From Paramarasmius palmivorus (Eukaryota > Basidiomycota > Agaricomycetes > Agaricales > Marasmiaceae), in NCBI GenBank assembly GCA_037176845.1, contig JAYKXP010000024.1, forward strand, positions 613,857-677,856: a DNA stretch of 64,000 nt, given 5' to 3'. The translations under genes and the position numbers were made by a program. Position 1 is the stretch's first letter, and each line of letters starts with the position of its first letter. Below the pieces are notes generated by a model. The model saw only the letters and a program-made list of their open reading frames with translations. It was not told the origin of the DNA and made no database searches. Below are positions 12,301 through 23,019 of this stretch, in pieces.

Positions 12301-12564
12301 CCTCGCCCTGGTCATGGCGCCGAATTTGCTGAGATGTAAATCGGAGTCGATGTCGGTTGTTTTCACCAATGCCCAGTAAGTTAGATGTAACATTTGCTAG
12401 TCGCTCGCTAACCACCTGACAGGTACGAACAGATATTCGTCTACAACTTGCTGCTGCATCTCAAATGTGGCGAAATCGATGCTAACTACAAGCCCGCCCA
12501 CGGTTTAGGGGCAGTCCAACCCACGGCCACACCTCGGACATCGAAATCGAAGACTCGTAGGTAG
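9387..12564 (+). CDS. WW-WW-MyTH4-RhoGAP protein (Vilse/ARHGAP39-like)
   Basis: This is a Rho-family GTPase-activating protein, likely acting on Rac/Cdc42 at the cortex or cytoskeleton. Early exons are 9387-9647, 9703-9773, 9828-9969, 10026-10752 and one starting at 10806. Two WW-like domains lie in tandem: one ends ATGQVSWDPP, the next runs GEWWELSDDS..YYYHTKSGETVWERP. A Ser/Pro-rich linker of about 350 residues follows, then a MyTH4 domain (LLALNNRSLNKDAVKIFKVI, GLTHGELRDEIYCQVMKQL, GWQFICVLLITFPPSKNFE). The RhoGAP domain has ILPFLADGILALGGTKSEGI and FRVPGD, where the Arg is the catalytic finger, and later NLALVMAPNLLR. The C-terminus is short and basic. The order equals animal Vilse/ARHGAP39. 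Confidence 0.87.
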
Positions 12565-12791
12565 CTTGTTTTGGGGTCTAGGGCTCCCCGTCTGTATTTC
12601 GGTTATACGTTGTTGTCACGCCTTTGTTTTCTCATTAGTACTAGTTCGGATCTGCTGTATCGGGCTTTTCGTTGCTTCACTTGTACATTGTATTCCGACA
12701 CATCTCTTGCTTTAGTGGATTTTATACCAACTACATTAATATTAATGCACTCCATAAAATATAACGAAATGACAATAGCTATGATTTATGA

Positions 12792-14073
12792 CTATCTCAT
12801 TTTACCAGGTTTGTCCCATGAATCAAACTCCCAACCATCGCTCTTGTCTCCCTCGTTTTTCCAGTCATCCCATTTGGCAGGCTTTCCAGTAACAGCTTTC
12901 TTGCTAGACCTACGCTTCGATTTAGAATGCCGCGGCACGGTCAGCTTTTCAATTTTTTCTAGCATTGACCAAGTTTGTCCATTTCCAAGATCGTCCTCCT
13001 CCCACAGAGTCCGTTCGCCAACCTCTCGCCGGACTCTTTCAACTATTTTCCTTGTATTGTTGTCGACGTCGACACCATTGACGGACATCTCTTCAAGGGC
13101 ATCGTGCACACCTCTGAGGTCCTGGAAACAACGCCACCGGGTTTCAAGGAGCTCATTGTATACAGCAGTTGAGCATCCAAATACATAGGAAGGGATTGAG
13201 AGATGACGGGCGTAGTCGAACATGGAAAGGGTGAGGTTAGGATCATGATACTTGTCACGGAAAGTTCGCATGATCAGGGCAAGAAGATGGGGATATGTTG
13301 GAGGTTGTAACATTGGTAGCACCATCTTGCTACTGCCACCGTTCTTCGTCACCTCCTCCATAGCCTCCCTTGATTCCCTCTCGTATCGTTCCGACTCTCC
13401 AAAGACTTCCTTCATTGCCCAGTCCAACAGTTGCTGGTCCGTGTCACAGAGATCCATTTCCTCCTTCTTTTTGTCTAATAGTTCCTCTTCCTCAGTTGTC
13501 CACTTCATGGCTCTGGAATGCCGCCTGAGCTTTCCAAAGAGGTCAGATAATCCAGTATTCCCTCCTATGGCAATTCCTGGAGTTTTCTCTGCATGAGAGC
13601 TCCCATTCTTCTGCTCCGCAACTGCATCAAAAATCATATTGAACATATCGTCGAATGCACTGATTTCACGGGCCGTCATCTTTTGCCTACGTGGTCGCCG
13701 CGATGTACTGAGGGGATTTCTTAACGTTGCCGGCATGAGTTGTGGTGCATTGTCAAAGACGTGGTTCCATGGTGATTCTTTGGTTGAGAATATGGATGAG
13801 CTGGGAGGCCCCGTTGGTGACCTGAATCATGGTTATGTCTAATGAAAAGGAAAAGAAGATGGTAGACTCACTGCGACCCAGACGAAGATACATTACTATC
13901 GCTGACACCAGAGCCTGCTGTCGTTATTTTCCTGAAGTACTCGTGTCGCACACAAGGTTGGATGAGTGATTGTGTAGGTTCGACCAAGAGACCTCAAAGT
14001 TCCTCAGATGTTATGAGCACGGTTTAACAGAGGCTTGCTCACCGTGCAATCGTCTTGAAGCTCGACAAAGCAT
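12792..14073 (-). CDS. Mtf2-like mitochondrial protein
   Basis: Exons are 14073-14043, 13992-13872 and 13821-12792, all GT-AG with phases that agree. The N-terminus (MLCRASRRLHGLLVEP) is Arg-rich without acids, like a mitochondrial presequence. The body has an acidic linker (MKWTTEEEELLDKKKEEMD) and a conserved C-terminal core (HLLALIMRTFRDKYHDPNL, SIPSYVFGCSTAVYNELLET, GVHDALEEMSVNGVDVDNN, REVGERTLWEEDD). From memory this is the Mtf2-like C-terminal domain, named after yeast Mtf2, which is needed for mitochondrial RNA processing and translation. The tail is Lys/Trp/Asp-rich. A role in mitochondrial gene expression is an inference from the family. Confidence 0.75.
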
Positions 14074-14266
14074 GGACGGAGGAAAGAAATTTTGCCGGCG
14101 GCATATGTCGTGATTGTAAATCAAAACCGCTCAGAGTCGTCGGAAACTCCGTCACCGGGCTTAAAATTTAAAACTACATATTCGCGCAAAAACTACAAGA
14201 AAACTATATGTACATGATGAAAATTCCGTCTTACCGTGCACCTTATCCTGCGGGCATGTTTACAAT

Positions 14267-16501
14267 CTAATCTCTAGACGCTAAGCTCACTCTAAGTGGC
14301 AAGTTCTCGCCCTTTGCCTCCTCTCCTTCAAGGGTAGGTACTAGGATCAGTGGTCAGTCAGGTTACGGCGGCCTCCATGAATACTGCTGACATACCCATC
14401 ACAAGACACGCCTCTCTTCTCAGGTGGGAGAGACGATCGCCAGGAGAGAGTTCGAAGTTGTTGATGATTTCGACTAACAGTGTCTGCATTTCGTATAGTG
14501 CAAACCTCCATCCTATGCAGGTCCTCACGCCTCCAGCAAATGTCAAAAGGTTGCCATAAACTCCCAGCGTGGGGCCCCTGGGCTTCTCTCCCGAGTCTCT
14601 AAACCATCGCTCGGGGTTAAAGATGTCCGCATCTTCGCCAAAAACATCCTTGTCACTATGAATAGTTCGGGTGATGTTACGGGACCAATATAAAATGAGA
14701 GGGCCTACCGATTATAGCCCGCAATTGAGAGTACAACTTTGGTCCCCTTTCCAATAGGAAGTTCATTGATGACTTCACCGGTGGTCGTCATAATTGGCCT
14801 GGACAACGGGATCACGTCGTCGCGAACAGCTAGTCGATAGTTAGCGTATACAGCTGGATGAATACGCATGCCTTCCTGTGTGGCGTCAGATTAACTTTCA
14901 TTCAACCGGACAAAACATACCTTTAGAACAGCGCTCAGGTAGACCATATTGTCGTAGTCGACCGCAGTAAACTTTTTACCGCCAACAGCCCGTTGCGCTT
15001 CCCTAATTTCACGGCGAAGCCTTTCCTGGACGTCTGGGTGGCGTGCAAGTTCATACAGAACCCAGGTCAAGGAGGTGGCACTTGTCTCGTGGCCTTCGAA
15101 ATAATCAGATATTGATGCGCGCCGCACAGAAAGTACCAATACCTGCTAATAATAACGTCCTCATCTGGGCAATCATTTCTTCTTCGGTCAAACGGCTGGC
15201 TGGGTTCTCCGAGGCATTGGCTTTGACTGTGAATTTTTGTTTAGTGGGTATTTTTCTCGCTAGTGTATTTCAACTCACCTAGCAGACTCAGCACATCCTT
15301 GCTGCCCTCTTTTCCCTGTAGCAAGCTCTCGGCCTTCATGTCTATCAACTCCTTTGCGATGGCGCTAGCAAGGTTGGCGGTGTGCCTCGCATGCACAAGA
15401 TGTTTACTTCTTGAGTATTTTGACATGAAGCGTAGATACCACACGGGGGCAAGCGTCTGAGTCAATATGGTACGGTGAGATGGTTGCCCTAAGGTGTCCG
15501 ACCTGCATAGGAATCAGTTGGTACCACAACACCATGAAACAAAGGGCGCATACATCAATCCAAAGTAAGCCTTCATGAGTTCATTCTCTTTCTGTTCCAA
15601 AGCACCGAAGTGGTAGTCGAACGCGGCTTGTTCCTGATTAGTTACGAGCGTCTGTAAAATGGACGAGAAGGTTACCTTCCCCGAGCGAATCCATTGTAGC
15701 TCTTGACAACCAAGATGCTGCATTCAGTTCGACGGCTTGGTCTGGTGCACTGGCAACAAGGTCTGTCCATTGAGCACAGAGCTATCAAGATATTTGTGTC
15801 AGCTGGCGCCGTATTGTACATAAGAGACCCACATCAGCAGAAATCTTCTGAAAGATTGGGACGAATGACTTCGACTCAGGGGCTCCGAAGGCCGGTAGCA
15901 TACATCTGCCATTACAAGTGAGTGCACGCCACTGAACACGGTGCATCGATATATTACTTTCGTTGCCTTTTGTGGATATCACCTGTGGGGTAGCGACAGT
16001 CATTGTCAGTATTTGGACATCGAATGTCCAAGACTCCTCCGACAGAACGCACCATCAGCCCATAACAGTCCGCGTCCCATCAAGACTCTGCTGATTTCGG
16101 TTCTCTCAGGCCACTTGAGGAAATTGTAACCTAGTGATGTGAGTCTACTGCCTTTCGCGACTGACTGTAGCTCACCAGAAGTGTGGAAGATATATTGACA
16201 AGCTTTAGGATCGGAAATCATGAGGCGATCCTCTCCAAATGCACCTTTGATGCGAACAATTCCCCCAAACTGTTTCTTCCATTTGAAATCCGGAATCCCA
16301 GCCTGCGACTGAAACAATTCAGGAAGGTTCCCTTCTCAAACATGAATACGAGACACGGAAGTATAAAAAGCGTAACGTACCGTAAACGAACGATTCAGGT
16401 TCAGGGCCAGGAATATGGGAAATAGATATGCGATGAAATCTTTTGTATAACGCGTACAGAGCTGCGAAGACACCAAGGATCCCAAGTAGATAGGTCTGCA
16501 T
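14267..16501 (-). CDS. Cytochrome P450 monooxygenase
   Basis: A heme-thiolate monooxygenase with an N-terminal membrane anchor (LLGILGVFAALYALY) and proline hinge (HIPGPEPESF). Exon 1 starts at 16501; about ten small exons follow. Reading spliced sequence: DFKWKKQFGGIVRIKG and DRLMISDPKACQYIF; the C-helix (KRQRKVMLPAFG); the I-helix oxygen-binding motif AGHETSATS, restored by splicing; the K-helix ExxR as KEGMR; FNPERW; and the heme loop TFAGGVRTCIGWRFA with its cysteine ligand. The last junction joins LVM to VPTLEGEE via a donor at a GTATGT; without it the frame would stop early near 14358. The substrate and CYP family number are not inferred. Confidence 0.92.
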
Positions 16502-17046
16502 CTGAATTGAGTCTCCACATTCTTACAGGAAGGTAAAATCGTCGAACCGGTTGGATTCCAAGCGAAACTGCGTCTCTAATATCGTCAGGATGGATTGTAT
16601 CAGCCGTTGGTATGGAAAAGCCAGCAAGGAACCCACTTGAGAATCATGGCGAACGAAGAGAAAGTTGCGATAAGGGACACAACAGAAGTGGGTTCAGGTC
16701 CCTGATCTAGTTAAATTTATATGTGGTCAGTCTAAGCGCGTCAGGCTCATGTGAGAGGACAAGATTGGCTTCTTTGTGTTGGCTTCCCCACAGCGTGGCC
16801 GCCCGGCGGCCAAGATCTCAATTGTAACCGCGGGTCGAGTGATCAGTCGTCATCGCATTCGAACACCAACCTGCGAAAAGATTGCTAAAACCGGGGGAAA
16901 ACCATAAAGCCTATACGTTCAGCCAGTATGAAGGCAACATCGTACTGACATGTCCCGATGCCGAGTATCATGTTAATAAGGCAGCGTCTGCGACGGACGC
17001 GCATCTGTATTTGTCCATTAATACCTAAGCAATGAACGTTTATAGG
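16502..17046. promoter_or_regulatory. Upstream region of the P450 gene
   Basis: About 545 bp separate the P450 start from the stop of the BTB gene, both transcribed leftward. A TATA-like TATAAAT on the minus strand lies near 16714-16720, about 215 bp before the P450 ATG. No other gene is supported here. Confidence 0.3.
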
Positions 17047-18411
17047 CTACAGCTCCTCGAACTCTCGAGCTTCCATACTGAGAGCCTTTTGCTTTTGATG
17101 AACTTCTGGCCACGAGCCGTAATTGAACGTCGCAGGAAGTTCCCACCAACCGTTCCAAATCCCCTTCGAAATCATGGGTTTGTAGACTGCGTAGCATTTA
17201 GAGCAAATGCTATTCGTTAAAACTGCGTGAGCCTTGTCCGGTAAAATTCCCAGACAGTCCGACCGATCAAGCAGCCCGTGTTCATTCCAATCCTTTTTCA
17301 TCTCCTGGAGGAATTCGAAGCAGGTTTTGCCTGTATACGGTTGCGTAGCCCCCGAACATCCGTGAATGCGATTTTCAAGGGCGCCGCGTTCGGCTCCATG
17401 GTCGGCCAGCCAGGCAGAGTGCCTGTTGCGCTTGACTGTCCTGAGCCTGTCCTTCGCATCGAGGATCAGTGCCTTGTCTTTATCTCGTAGTGTTTCCTTG
17501 GTTCCATCCGGTCGCGACACACCAGACACTATATCCTCTGTGCGCAGCTGAGCCGCATAATAGTATGCCATCGGTGCGTAAAGGACTAGTTCGCATTCGT
17601 GAAAGAGATTGATTGCTTCGAGCGGGAATAGGCGAAGGAAAAGTGACTCCGAAATGTCAAGACCGTGTACAATGGGTGGCCAGTCGTCATTGGTACTGTG
17701 GCAGGGGAACAGGGTTTGAAGAGCTGAACGCGCTGCGCGGCTGATTGTCGGGAGATTCAACCTTTGTCCAGCTTTCAGCAGAGCGAATGCACCTGGATAA
17801 TGTAGCGACAGACGACCAGTCTTCAATCTTCGGAGTAATTTTCTATATTGCAGAAGAACGTGGAAAGAACGTGGTCAGAACGTGGTTCAGATCAACGATG
17901 AATAGATCTCGTACAATTTCCCATAAATATAATCGAGCACATAGCGCATCTCACTCGCCGTCACGAGAGTGAGATCACAAAACGGTAAATTGTTTTGCTT
18001 TTCTCCATACTCCGGCTGAGGAACAGCGAATAACTCCGCGAAAAAACCCTGAAGCTGCTTCAATTTCTCCAGGTGGCATAGAAACAAAGTTCCATCAACT
18101 CTGAGATAGAAATCGCCTCCATTATCGGCATAGCGTTCATCTTCTACCCAGGTATTGTCATTGGGTAATCCAGTGTCCACTACCGCACGACCAGAGTTCG
18201 CTCTGCGTCGTTTTGGACTCCCGGTACCATTCCCGCCGGGGGTTGCACCTTGATTGTCGTGGGGAGCAGGGCGTTTATTCCCTTTTTCTGGTGTCCTCGG
18301 CTGACCAGCTGATTCGTTCTTGGCAACCTTTGAAGCAACGACCTCTGCAAGTGGGGACAACATAGAGGGGAAGGATTCACGTTCATCGTTCTGAGAAGTG
18401 GTTTTCGACAT
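17047..18411 (-). CDS. BTB/POZ domain protein
   Basis: Exons are 18411-17915 and 17842-17047. Met 18411 begins a Ser/Lys-rich N-terminus with a basic, nuclear-signal-like patch (GSPKRRRANS); the frame is open further to 18519. The BTB fold appears as GGDFYLRVDGTLFLCHLEKL, GFFAELFAVPQP, DLTLVTASEMRYVLDYIYG and, after the intron, LHYPGAFALLKAGQRLNLP. The C-terminal half has a Cys/His-containing stretch (NSICSKCYAVYKPM) that could bind metal. This arrangement is common in the expanded BTB families of Agaricomycetes. BTB proteins usually act as dimerising adaptors, often for Cul3 ligases, but a partner cannot be read here. Confidence 0.85.
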
Positions 18412-18630
18412 GATGGGAGAGAGAAAGTAAGTGACAAAGTAACGAAAAAGAGAATAAGTACTACCAGTTGTCCTATGGCTTCTTTTGTCCTCCCAAAATG
18501 TCGCAAAGACCTTGTTCATTGTTCGTGGTCAAGCCAAGTAAAATTTTCCCGGGCCGGGATATGACAGGATATGACTTGGCTTTGCCGGCCGTACAACACG
18601 TACAACGCGTCCTCAACTCTCCTCTCGACC

Positions 18631-18837
18631 ATGACTTCTGAAGGTCAAATCCCAGCTAGACCAAAGGACTGCCTCTCGTGCAGAATTGTTGGGACTACTA
18701 CATTAACTGGCGTTGGTGGTTATGCATTATGGCAGTCTCGGGCTGCAGCACCGGGCACCCCATTGCAAAAACGACTAATGAGCGGCGTAGGCGTTGGTAA
18801 GCTCGCTTTCAGTTTAATTGCCAGTCTCATTAGCTGA
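18631..18837 (+). CDS. DMAC1/Dmo2-like small mitochondrial membrane protein
   Basis: A 68-residue intronless ORF starting at 18631. The core KDCLSCRIVGTTTLTGVGGY has a CxxC followed by a glycine-rich hydrophobic segment, and a second short hydrophobic segment closes the protein (LAFSLIASLIS). The pattern recalls the DUF4536/DMAC1-like domain of small inner-membrane proteins linked to respiratory complex I assembly. The gene is divergent from the BTB gene, with about 220 bp between starts. A GTAAG..TTTCAG stretch inside the ORF is only 16 nt and is not an intron. Confidence 0.62.
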   Translation: MTSEGQIPARPKDCLSCRIVGTTTLTGVGGYALWQSRAAAPGTPLQKRLMSGVGVGKLAFSLIASLIS

Positions 18838-18982
18838 ACTATGTGAAAGCCTTAGTAATTGGAGGAGTATTCAGGTGGTTCAACTAGGGCTGCTTTCTGT
18901 CGGTTTACGACGTCTCCGGATGATGGAAATGGATATTGTAATACAATTGCCCGTCCTTTTTTTATACAGGGAAACCTAAGCT

Positions 18983-20147
18983 TTACTGGTGGGTAAACTG
19001 GGCCTTCCTCTTCTCGGCGAAAGCGGCCATGCCTATGTATCATCAGTTTATCTCCATATTACCTCTGACTGAGGAACACGCACCTTCTTTCTGGTCCTGG
19101 GTAGCGAAAAGGCCGTAGAATAGTCGGCGCTCAAGTCGGAGACCTTCCTCGAGGGACATTTCGTATGCTGGACAGCAAAGTTTAATCGGTCTATCCTCAT
19201 GATTGTAAAGGAATCATAACATACCTGCATTGACGACTTCCTTCCCTGCCTGAACAGCAAGGCGGCCTTTGCTTGCAATTTCTTTGGCCATTGCCACTGC
19301 CTCTTCTACAACTTTGCCTTCGCCCTCGCCCACAACACGACTAACCATTCCCCAGTTAGCTGCTTCTTCAGCAGTGATCATTCTGCCAGTAAGCACCAGT
19401 TCCATGGCCCTAGACTTGCCTACTGCCAACGCCAGCCTCTGAGATCCACCTCCCCCTGGAATAACGCCTAAATTTATTTCGGGTTGACCGAATTTAGCTG
19501 TGGGAGAGGCCAAGATAATGTCACACATGAGAGCGAGTTCACACCCTCCACCGAGCTAATGGACTACATAGTTAGAATATGTGCGACCACACAATGTCAA
19601 GGGAGCTCACAGCATATCCACTGACGGCCGCAATGACAGGCTTCTTGAGTTTGGTCATGAGAGTCCAGTTTTCCAGGAAACTGTTCTTGTACACCTCGAC
19701 ATCTGGCACGGAGTTTAGCCCAGGAGAAGACGACATTACTGACGCAGACACTGCTTACAAGTCTTGTCCTTCATTTCCTTGATATCAGCGCCAGCTAGAA
19801 CAGACGGTTAGGGACTTGTCGCTGTGGTAGAGCAGGTATCATTTACCTGCAAATGCCTTTTCTGAGCCCGTCAAAACGATCGCGCCAATTGAATCATCTT
19901 CATCGGCTTCAAAGAGAGCTTTGTTCAGCTCATTGAAGAGAGGAGAGCTCAGCGCATTCAATGCCTTGGGCCTGTTGAGAGTGATTTGAAAAACGGATGG
20001 ATCCGGCCGTGAGGTCAAGATGTGTTCGTATTGTGTAGACGACATGAGTCGAATGCTTCCAGTTAGGGCTGAGTGTCTTTGAATGAGGGAAGCGCCTAGA
20101 TGTCGTCTAGAGTTGGTAAAGATGGTAGATGAGAAACGTAGAGACAT
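18983..20147 (-). CDS. ECHS1: Enoyl-CoA hydratase, mitochondrial (ECHS1-type)
   Basis: A crotonase-fold enzyme that hydrates 2-trans-enoyl-CoA in mitochondrial fatty acid and branched-chain amino acid breakdown. The chosen start (20147, [18 protein letters not shown]) gives a presequence; an upstream Met at 20177 is in the same frame. Exons then give [39 protein letters not shown] (oxyanion-hole loop) and, after short introns, [16 protein letters not shown] and [20 protein letters not shown], carrying both catalytic Glu positions. The C-terminus is [15 protein letters not shown], with stop TAA at 18985-18983. The following gene starts about 230 bp upstream on the same strand. Confidence 0.92.
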
Positions 20148-20374
20148 CACGCCGTGCTGAGTAGTGGTGAGGACCACTAGTGTTGCGAATTATTTCCGAA
20201 ATCTTTCTACATAGACTGTGACGCACAGGGCCCCGGTAACCGGTAACTGCCTTGTAGCCGGAGAATCTTGGTTCTGATAAGCGGAGAGACGATCTACAGC
20301 TACAGTAACAATCATGATACATTCCTGAACTACTCCAGAGGTGAATATCGGAAATGCTAGTGTACATTGGGCCT

Positions 20375-20915
20375 CTAGGGAAACGGTGTAGCAGCAATGA
20401 AGGGACAGATGACAAGCTTTTCGCGGTCCCACTGCCAGATCGAGTGGTTGTATGGATAAGCATGCGCAGCCCCATGTTCAATAGAAGAATCACACTTACA
20501 ACTCCGGAAGTGTAGTATATATCTGATTCCACCATCTCCTTGACCTGTTCCATTGATTCGGCCTCATAGATGATCAAAGAACCCAGGGCACTCTTCTGAG
20601 GAGCGTCCAGGTCCGACGCAGGATCAACCATCATTCCCCCAACCTCTAAGATATCCAGGTAATGTCAATTACCATGCAACTCCAAGACTATAGTCACTTA
20701 CTCATCACCCCAGACTTGATCACAGGTTGAACGGCGGCCAGATGGCGTTCACGAACTTGATACCGTAGTTCATGTGTGCCCTCCCGTGGATTGTCCGGTG
20801 CATAGACGAGAAACTTGGTTAGCTTCCCTGATGACATGGCTCGAAACTGAGATGTGGATGTGTGCGAGTATGGTCGACGTAGGGATATGAAGCGTCCTGA
20901 GAGTCGGATGAGCAT
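20375..20915 (-). CDS. YCII-domain protein, copy 1
   Basis: YCII-related proteins are small ferredoxin-like-fold proteins; a conserved His/Asp pair suggests an enzyme, but the reaction is unknown. Three exons encode an Arg-rich presequence-like N-terminus (MLIRLSGRFISLRRP), then FLVYAPDNPREGTHELRYQV, RERHLAAVQPVIKSGVM, VGGMMVDPASDLDAPQKSAL, SLIIYEAESMEQVKEMVESD and, in the last exon, WDREKLVICPFIAATPFP. The last intron lies between SGV and WDRE, the same place as in copy 2. Met 20915 gives the presequence; a later Met before SSGKLTKF could serve a cytosolic form. Confidence 0.85.
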
Positions 20916-21150
20916 CTGACCACACTCTGCGATTATAGGACCGGCCGAGAATAATGTGGCTATAGAATCCGAATGCGAGCAAGACTTACTCAGGGTGGTG
21001 AGCTGAGAGAAAATATGGACCTGGGTCCTGGCAGTGGTTGGAAAGAAACGGTGTCCACCCGGTCACGAGGGGCTACGTAGATAATTTGGAACGAGGCGGG
21101 TTTTTCGAGATGTGTACATTCATTGTCACTGTGTATACAACTGACAGTCT

Positions 21151-21741
21151 CTATGGGATGGGTGTCGCGGGCATCATTGGGGTGATCACAATCCTTTCCT
21201 TATCCCACTGTGAAAGCAAGGTAAGGAGCAGTTATGGAACGATAACTGAGCACTCACTACACCGTTCAGATAATATGGATCGGCTTCTATCTTCTTTTGC
21301 ACCCTGTGAAAGCCAGTTATGGATCTTTCTGTTCGGGATGAATGGTTAAACCGTACTCTTCTTTACTCTCAGCTTCCCAAATGATAGTAGAACCAATCAT
21401 CTTTCTATCTTCTGGTGCCGCATGGAGAGATTCATCTGTCAGCATAACGCCCGCGACCCCTACGACGGGACAGCAGTCATAGTCAGATCCAGAAACCACG
21501 GAAGGGACAACCACGTACGAATCGAACCATTCGCGATGTTAGCCTTTATGAGCTCAAGATGCTGGGGTCTAACAGATAGCCGCTTTTGAAACGTGCCCTC
21601 TTCCTTGCAATCGGGTGCATGGACGTAGAAGAGAAATTTGCCAGAAGGCCTTGCAAGAGATGCCATACTGCGAAAGTGAGATGAGAGCGAACCAGAAACG
21701 AAGGACTTTCTCAACCCCAGCGGCCTGAGCAACATTTGCAA
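21151..21741 (-). CDS. YCII-domain protein, copy 2
   Basis: Paralog of the neighbouring copy 1, in the same orientation. Four exons encode MQMLLRPLGLRKSFVSG (presequence-like), FLFYVHAPDCKEEGTFQKRL, RPQHLELIKANIANGSIR, VAGVMLTDESLHAAPEDRK, STIIWEAESKEE, VQKKIEADPYYLNGV and WDKERIVITPMMPATPIP. It keeps the conserved His after RPQ and the C-terminal WDxExxVxxP pattern. Compared with copy 1 it has an extra intron after ESKEE, while the junction before WDKE is shared. The two copies plus enoyl-CoA hydratase form a leftward array of three proteins with presequence-like starts. Confidence 0.85.
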
Positions 21742-23019
21742 TTGAGAGGTCCGACGGCGAGAGAGCCAAACCCGGACCGCGGCCGAACCTTGCCTTCTCC
21801 CACCATCAACTCACTGGTTCGCCGTGGACTTGTTCAGCTAGTCGGGGCACTGGGAGGCACTGGGTCGATATCTATACAAAGTTTTCGACGCGCGGGCCAG
21901 AAAAATCAAAGTTGCGAAGAAATCCAACACGCGTCGGCCTCTATTGCCAATCTAGCTACTGGATCGTGAATGACAGCATATCTTTCCATCAGACGAGGAC
22001 CCTTCCTAGGGAAAGATCTCGAGCCTCTAGAGTCTTACTGTGAGCGGCAAGGGTCTATTCTTATCAACCTACAACGAGAGGCCCTTCAAGCACATTCGCA
22101 ATTGCTGCAATATCTAATCCTGTGGATGGACAACATATCCATCGGTACCTAACTCGTATGCGGGTCTAGTGCTCATACTCAATATCGTTGAAACTAGGCT
22201 CTAACGAGGTTTGCCAGCTAACCATTATCTTTCATCGAGTCCTTTGGAGTCATGATCTGAGCCAACATTAGGTTACGCCGGTATGTATGCTTTAACTAAA
22301 CCTGTTCTTTTTACTGAATCCGCTGATAGGAATGCACGTTGCTCCGGAGCCAGGATGATCTTATGGATCCTAGTTACACCGTACTCTGATCGATTTGTAG
22401 AACACGGCAAGAAACGAGAACTGGACGGACCATTGCAGAGGACAACACCATACGCTGACTCAGTCCCTCGGCTGACTATTGGGTTGAAATCCGAATCCGA
22501 GTCTCACCGTGCTCCTCGCACGTTGCAAAACGACGAAGCTGCGGCAGACTTGGTAAACTATGGTTGAGCATTCTCCGTAACCACGAGGCACAACCCTCGT
22601 ACGAGATCACCAATTGAAGTTTATATCCCCGCTCCTTGCTTATTCCTGCCTTGCCGGATAGCTGAAAGGCACGCGCAGCATTTCGGTCTCCGAGTCGGCC
22701 GTTATCCGTCTGCCCACAGCCTGGTCTGTATTAGTGTCTGCAGGCGAGCACATTCAATGTCGTTGGTGCTCGAGACTACACTACCAGCTCACCGAGTTAG
22801 AAGGTGAGAGGGAAAGACTACGAGGATGGAGCCACGGCTACAAGATGACCGTGTCTATGATTGTAACATTCGGATCGGATTGGTGTAAAGAACGAATTCG
22901 AGGCTGCAGGCATGTCTGCCCTTTCGATACATCTTCTTCCGTATGCATGATTGTTCAACGTAGAGATTGTACGCGGGATAATATACATTTTACAAATTAT
23001 TACAGAAGATATATGTTGC
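21742..23019. other. Gene-poor stretch between YCII copy 2 and the alpha/beta-hydrolase
   Basis: Several short open frames exist (60-155 codons), but none shows a recognisable motif, splice pattern or protein-like composition. It contains the promoter of YCII copy 2 on the left and the 3' flank of the hydrolase on the right. Confidence 0.4.

Noticed and set aside
12571..13188. 205-codon plus-strand frame
   Set aside because: It is antisense to the Mtf2-like gene, whose exons splice in frame and carry conserved blocks; the plus frame is Ser/Leu-rich shadow sequence.
14358..14546. P450 ending at the stop near 14358
   Set aside because: A GTATGT donor upstream of that stop joins the frame to a typical P450 C-terminus (VPTLEGEE..LPLRVSLA), so the stop is intronic.
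18795..18815. GTAAG..TTTCAG inside the DMAC1-like ORF as an intron
   Set aside because: At 16 nt it is far below the minimum for a spliceosomal intron, and the unspliced frame continues sensibly.
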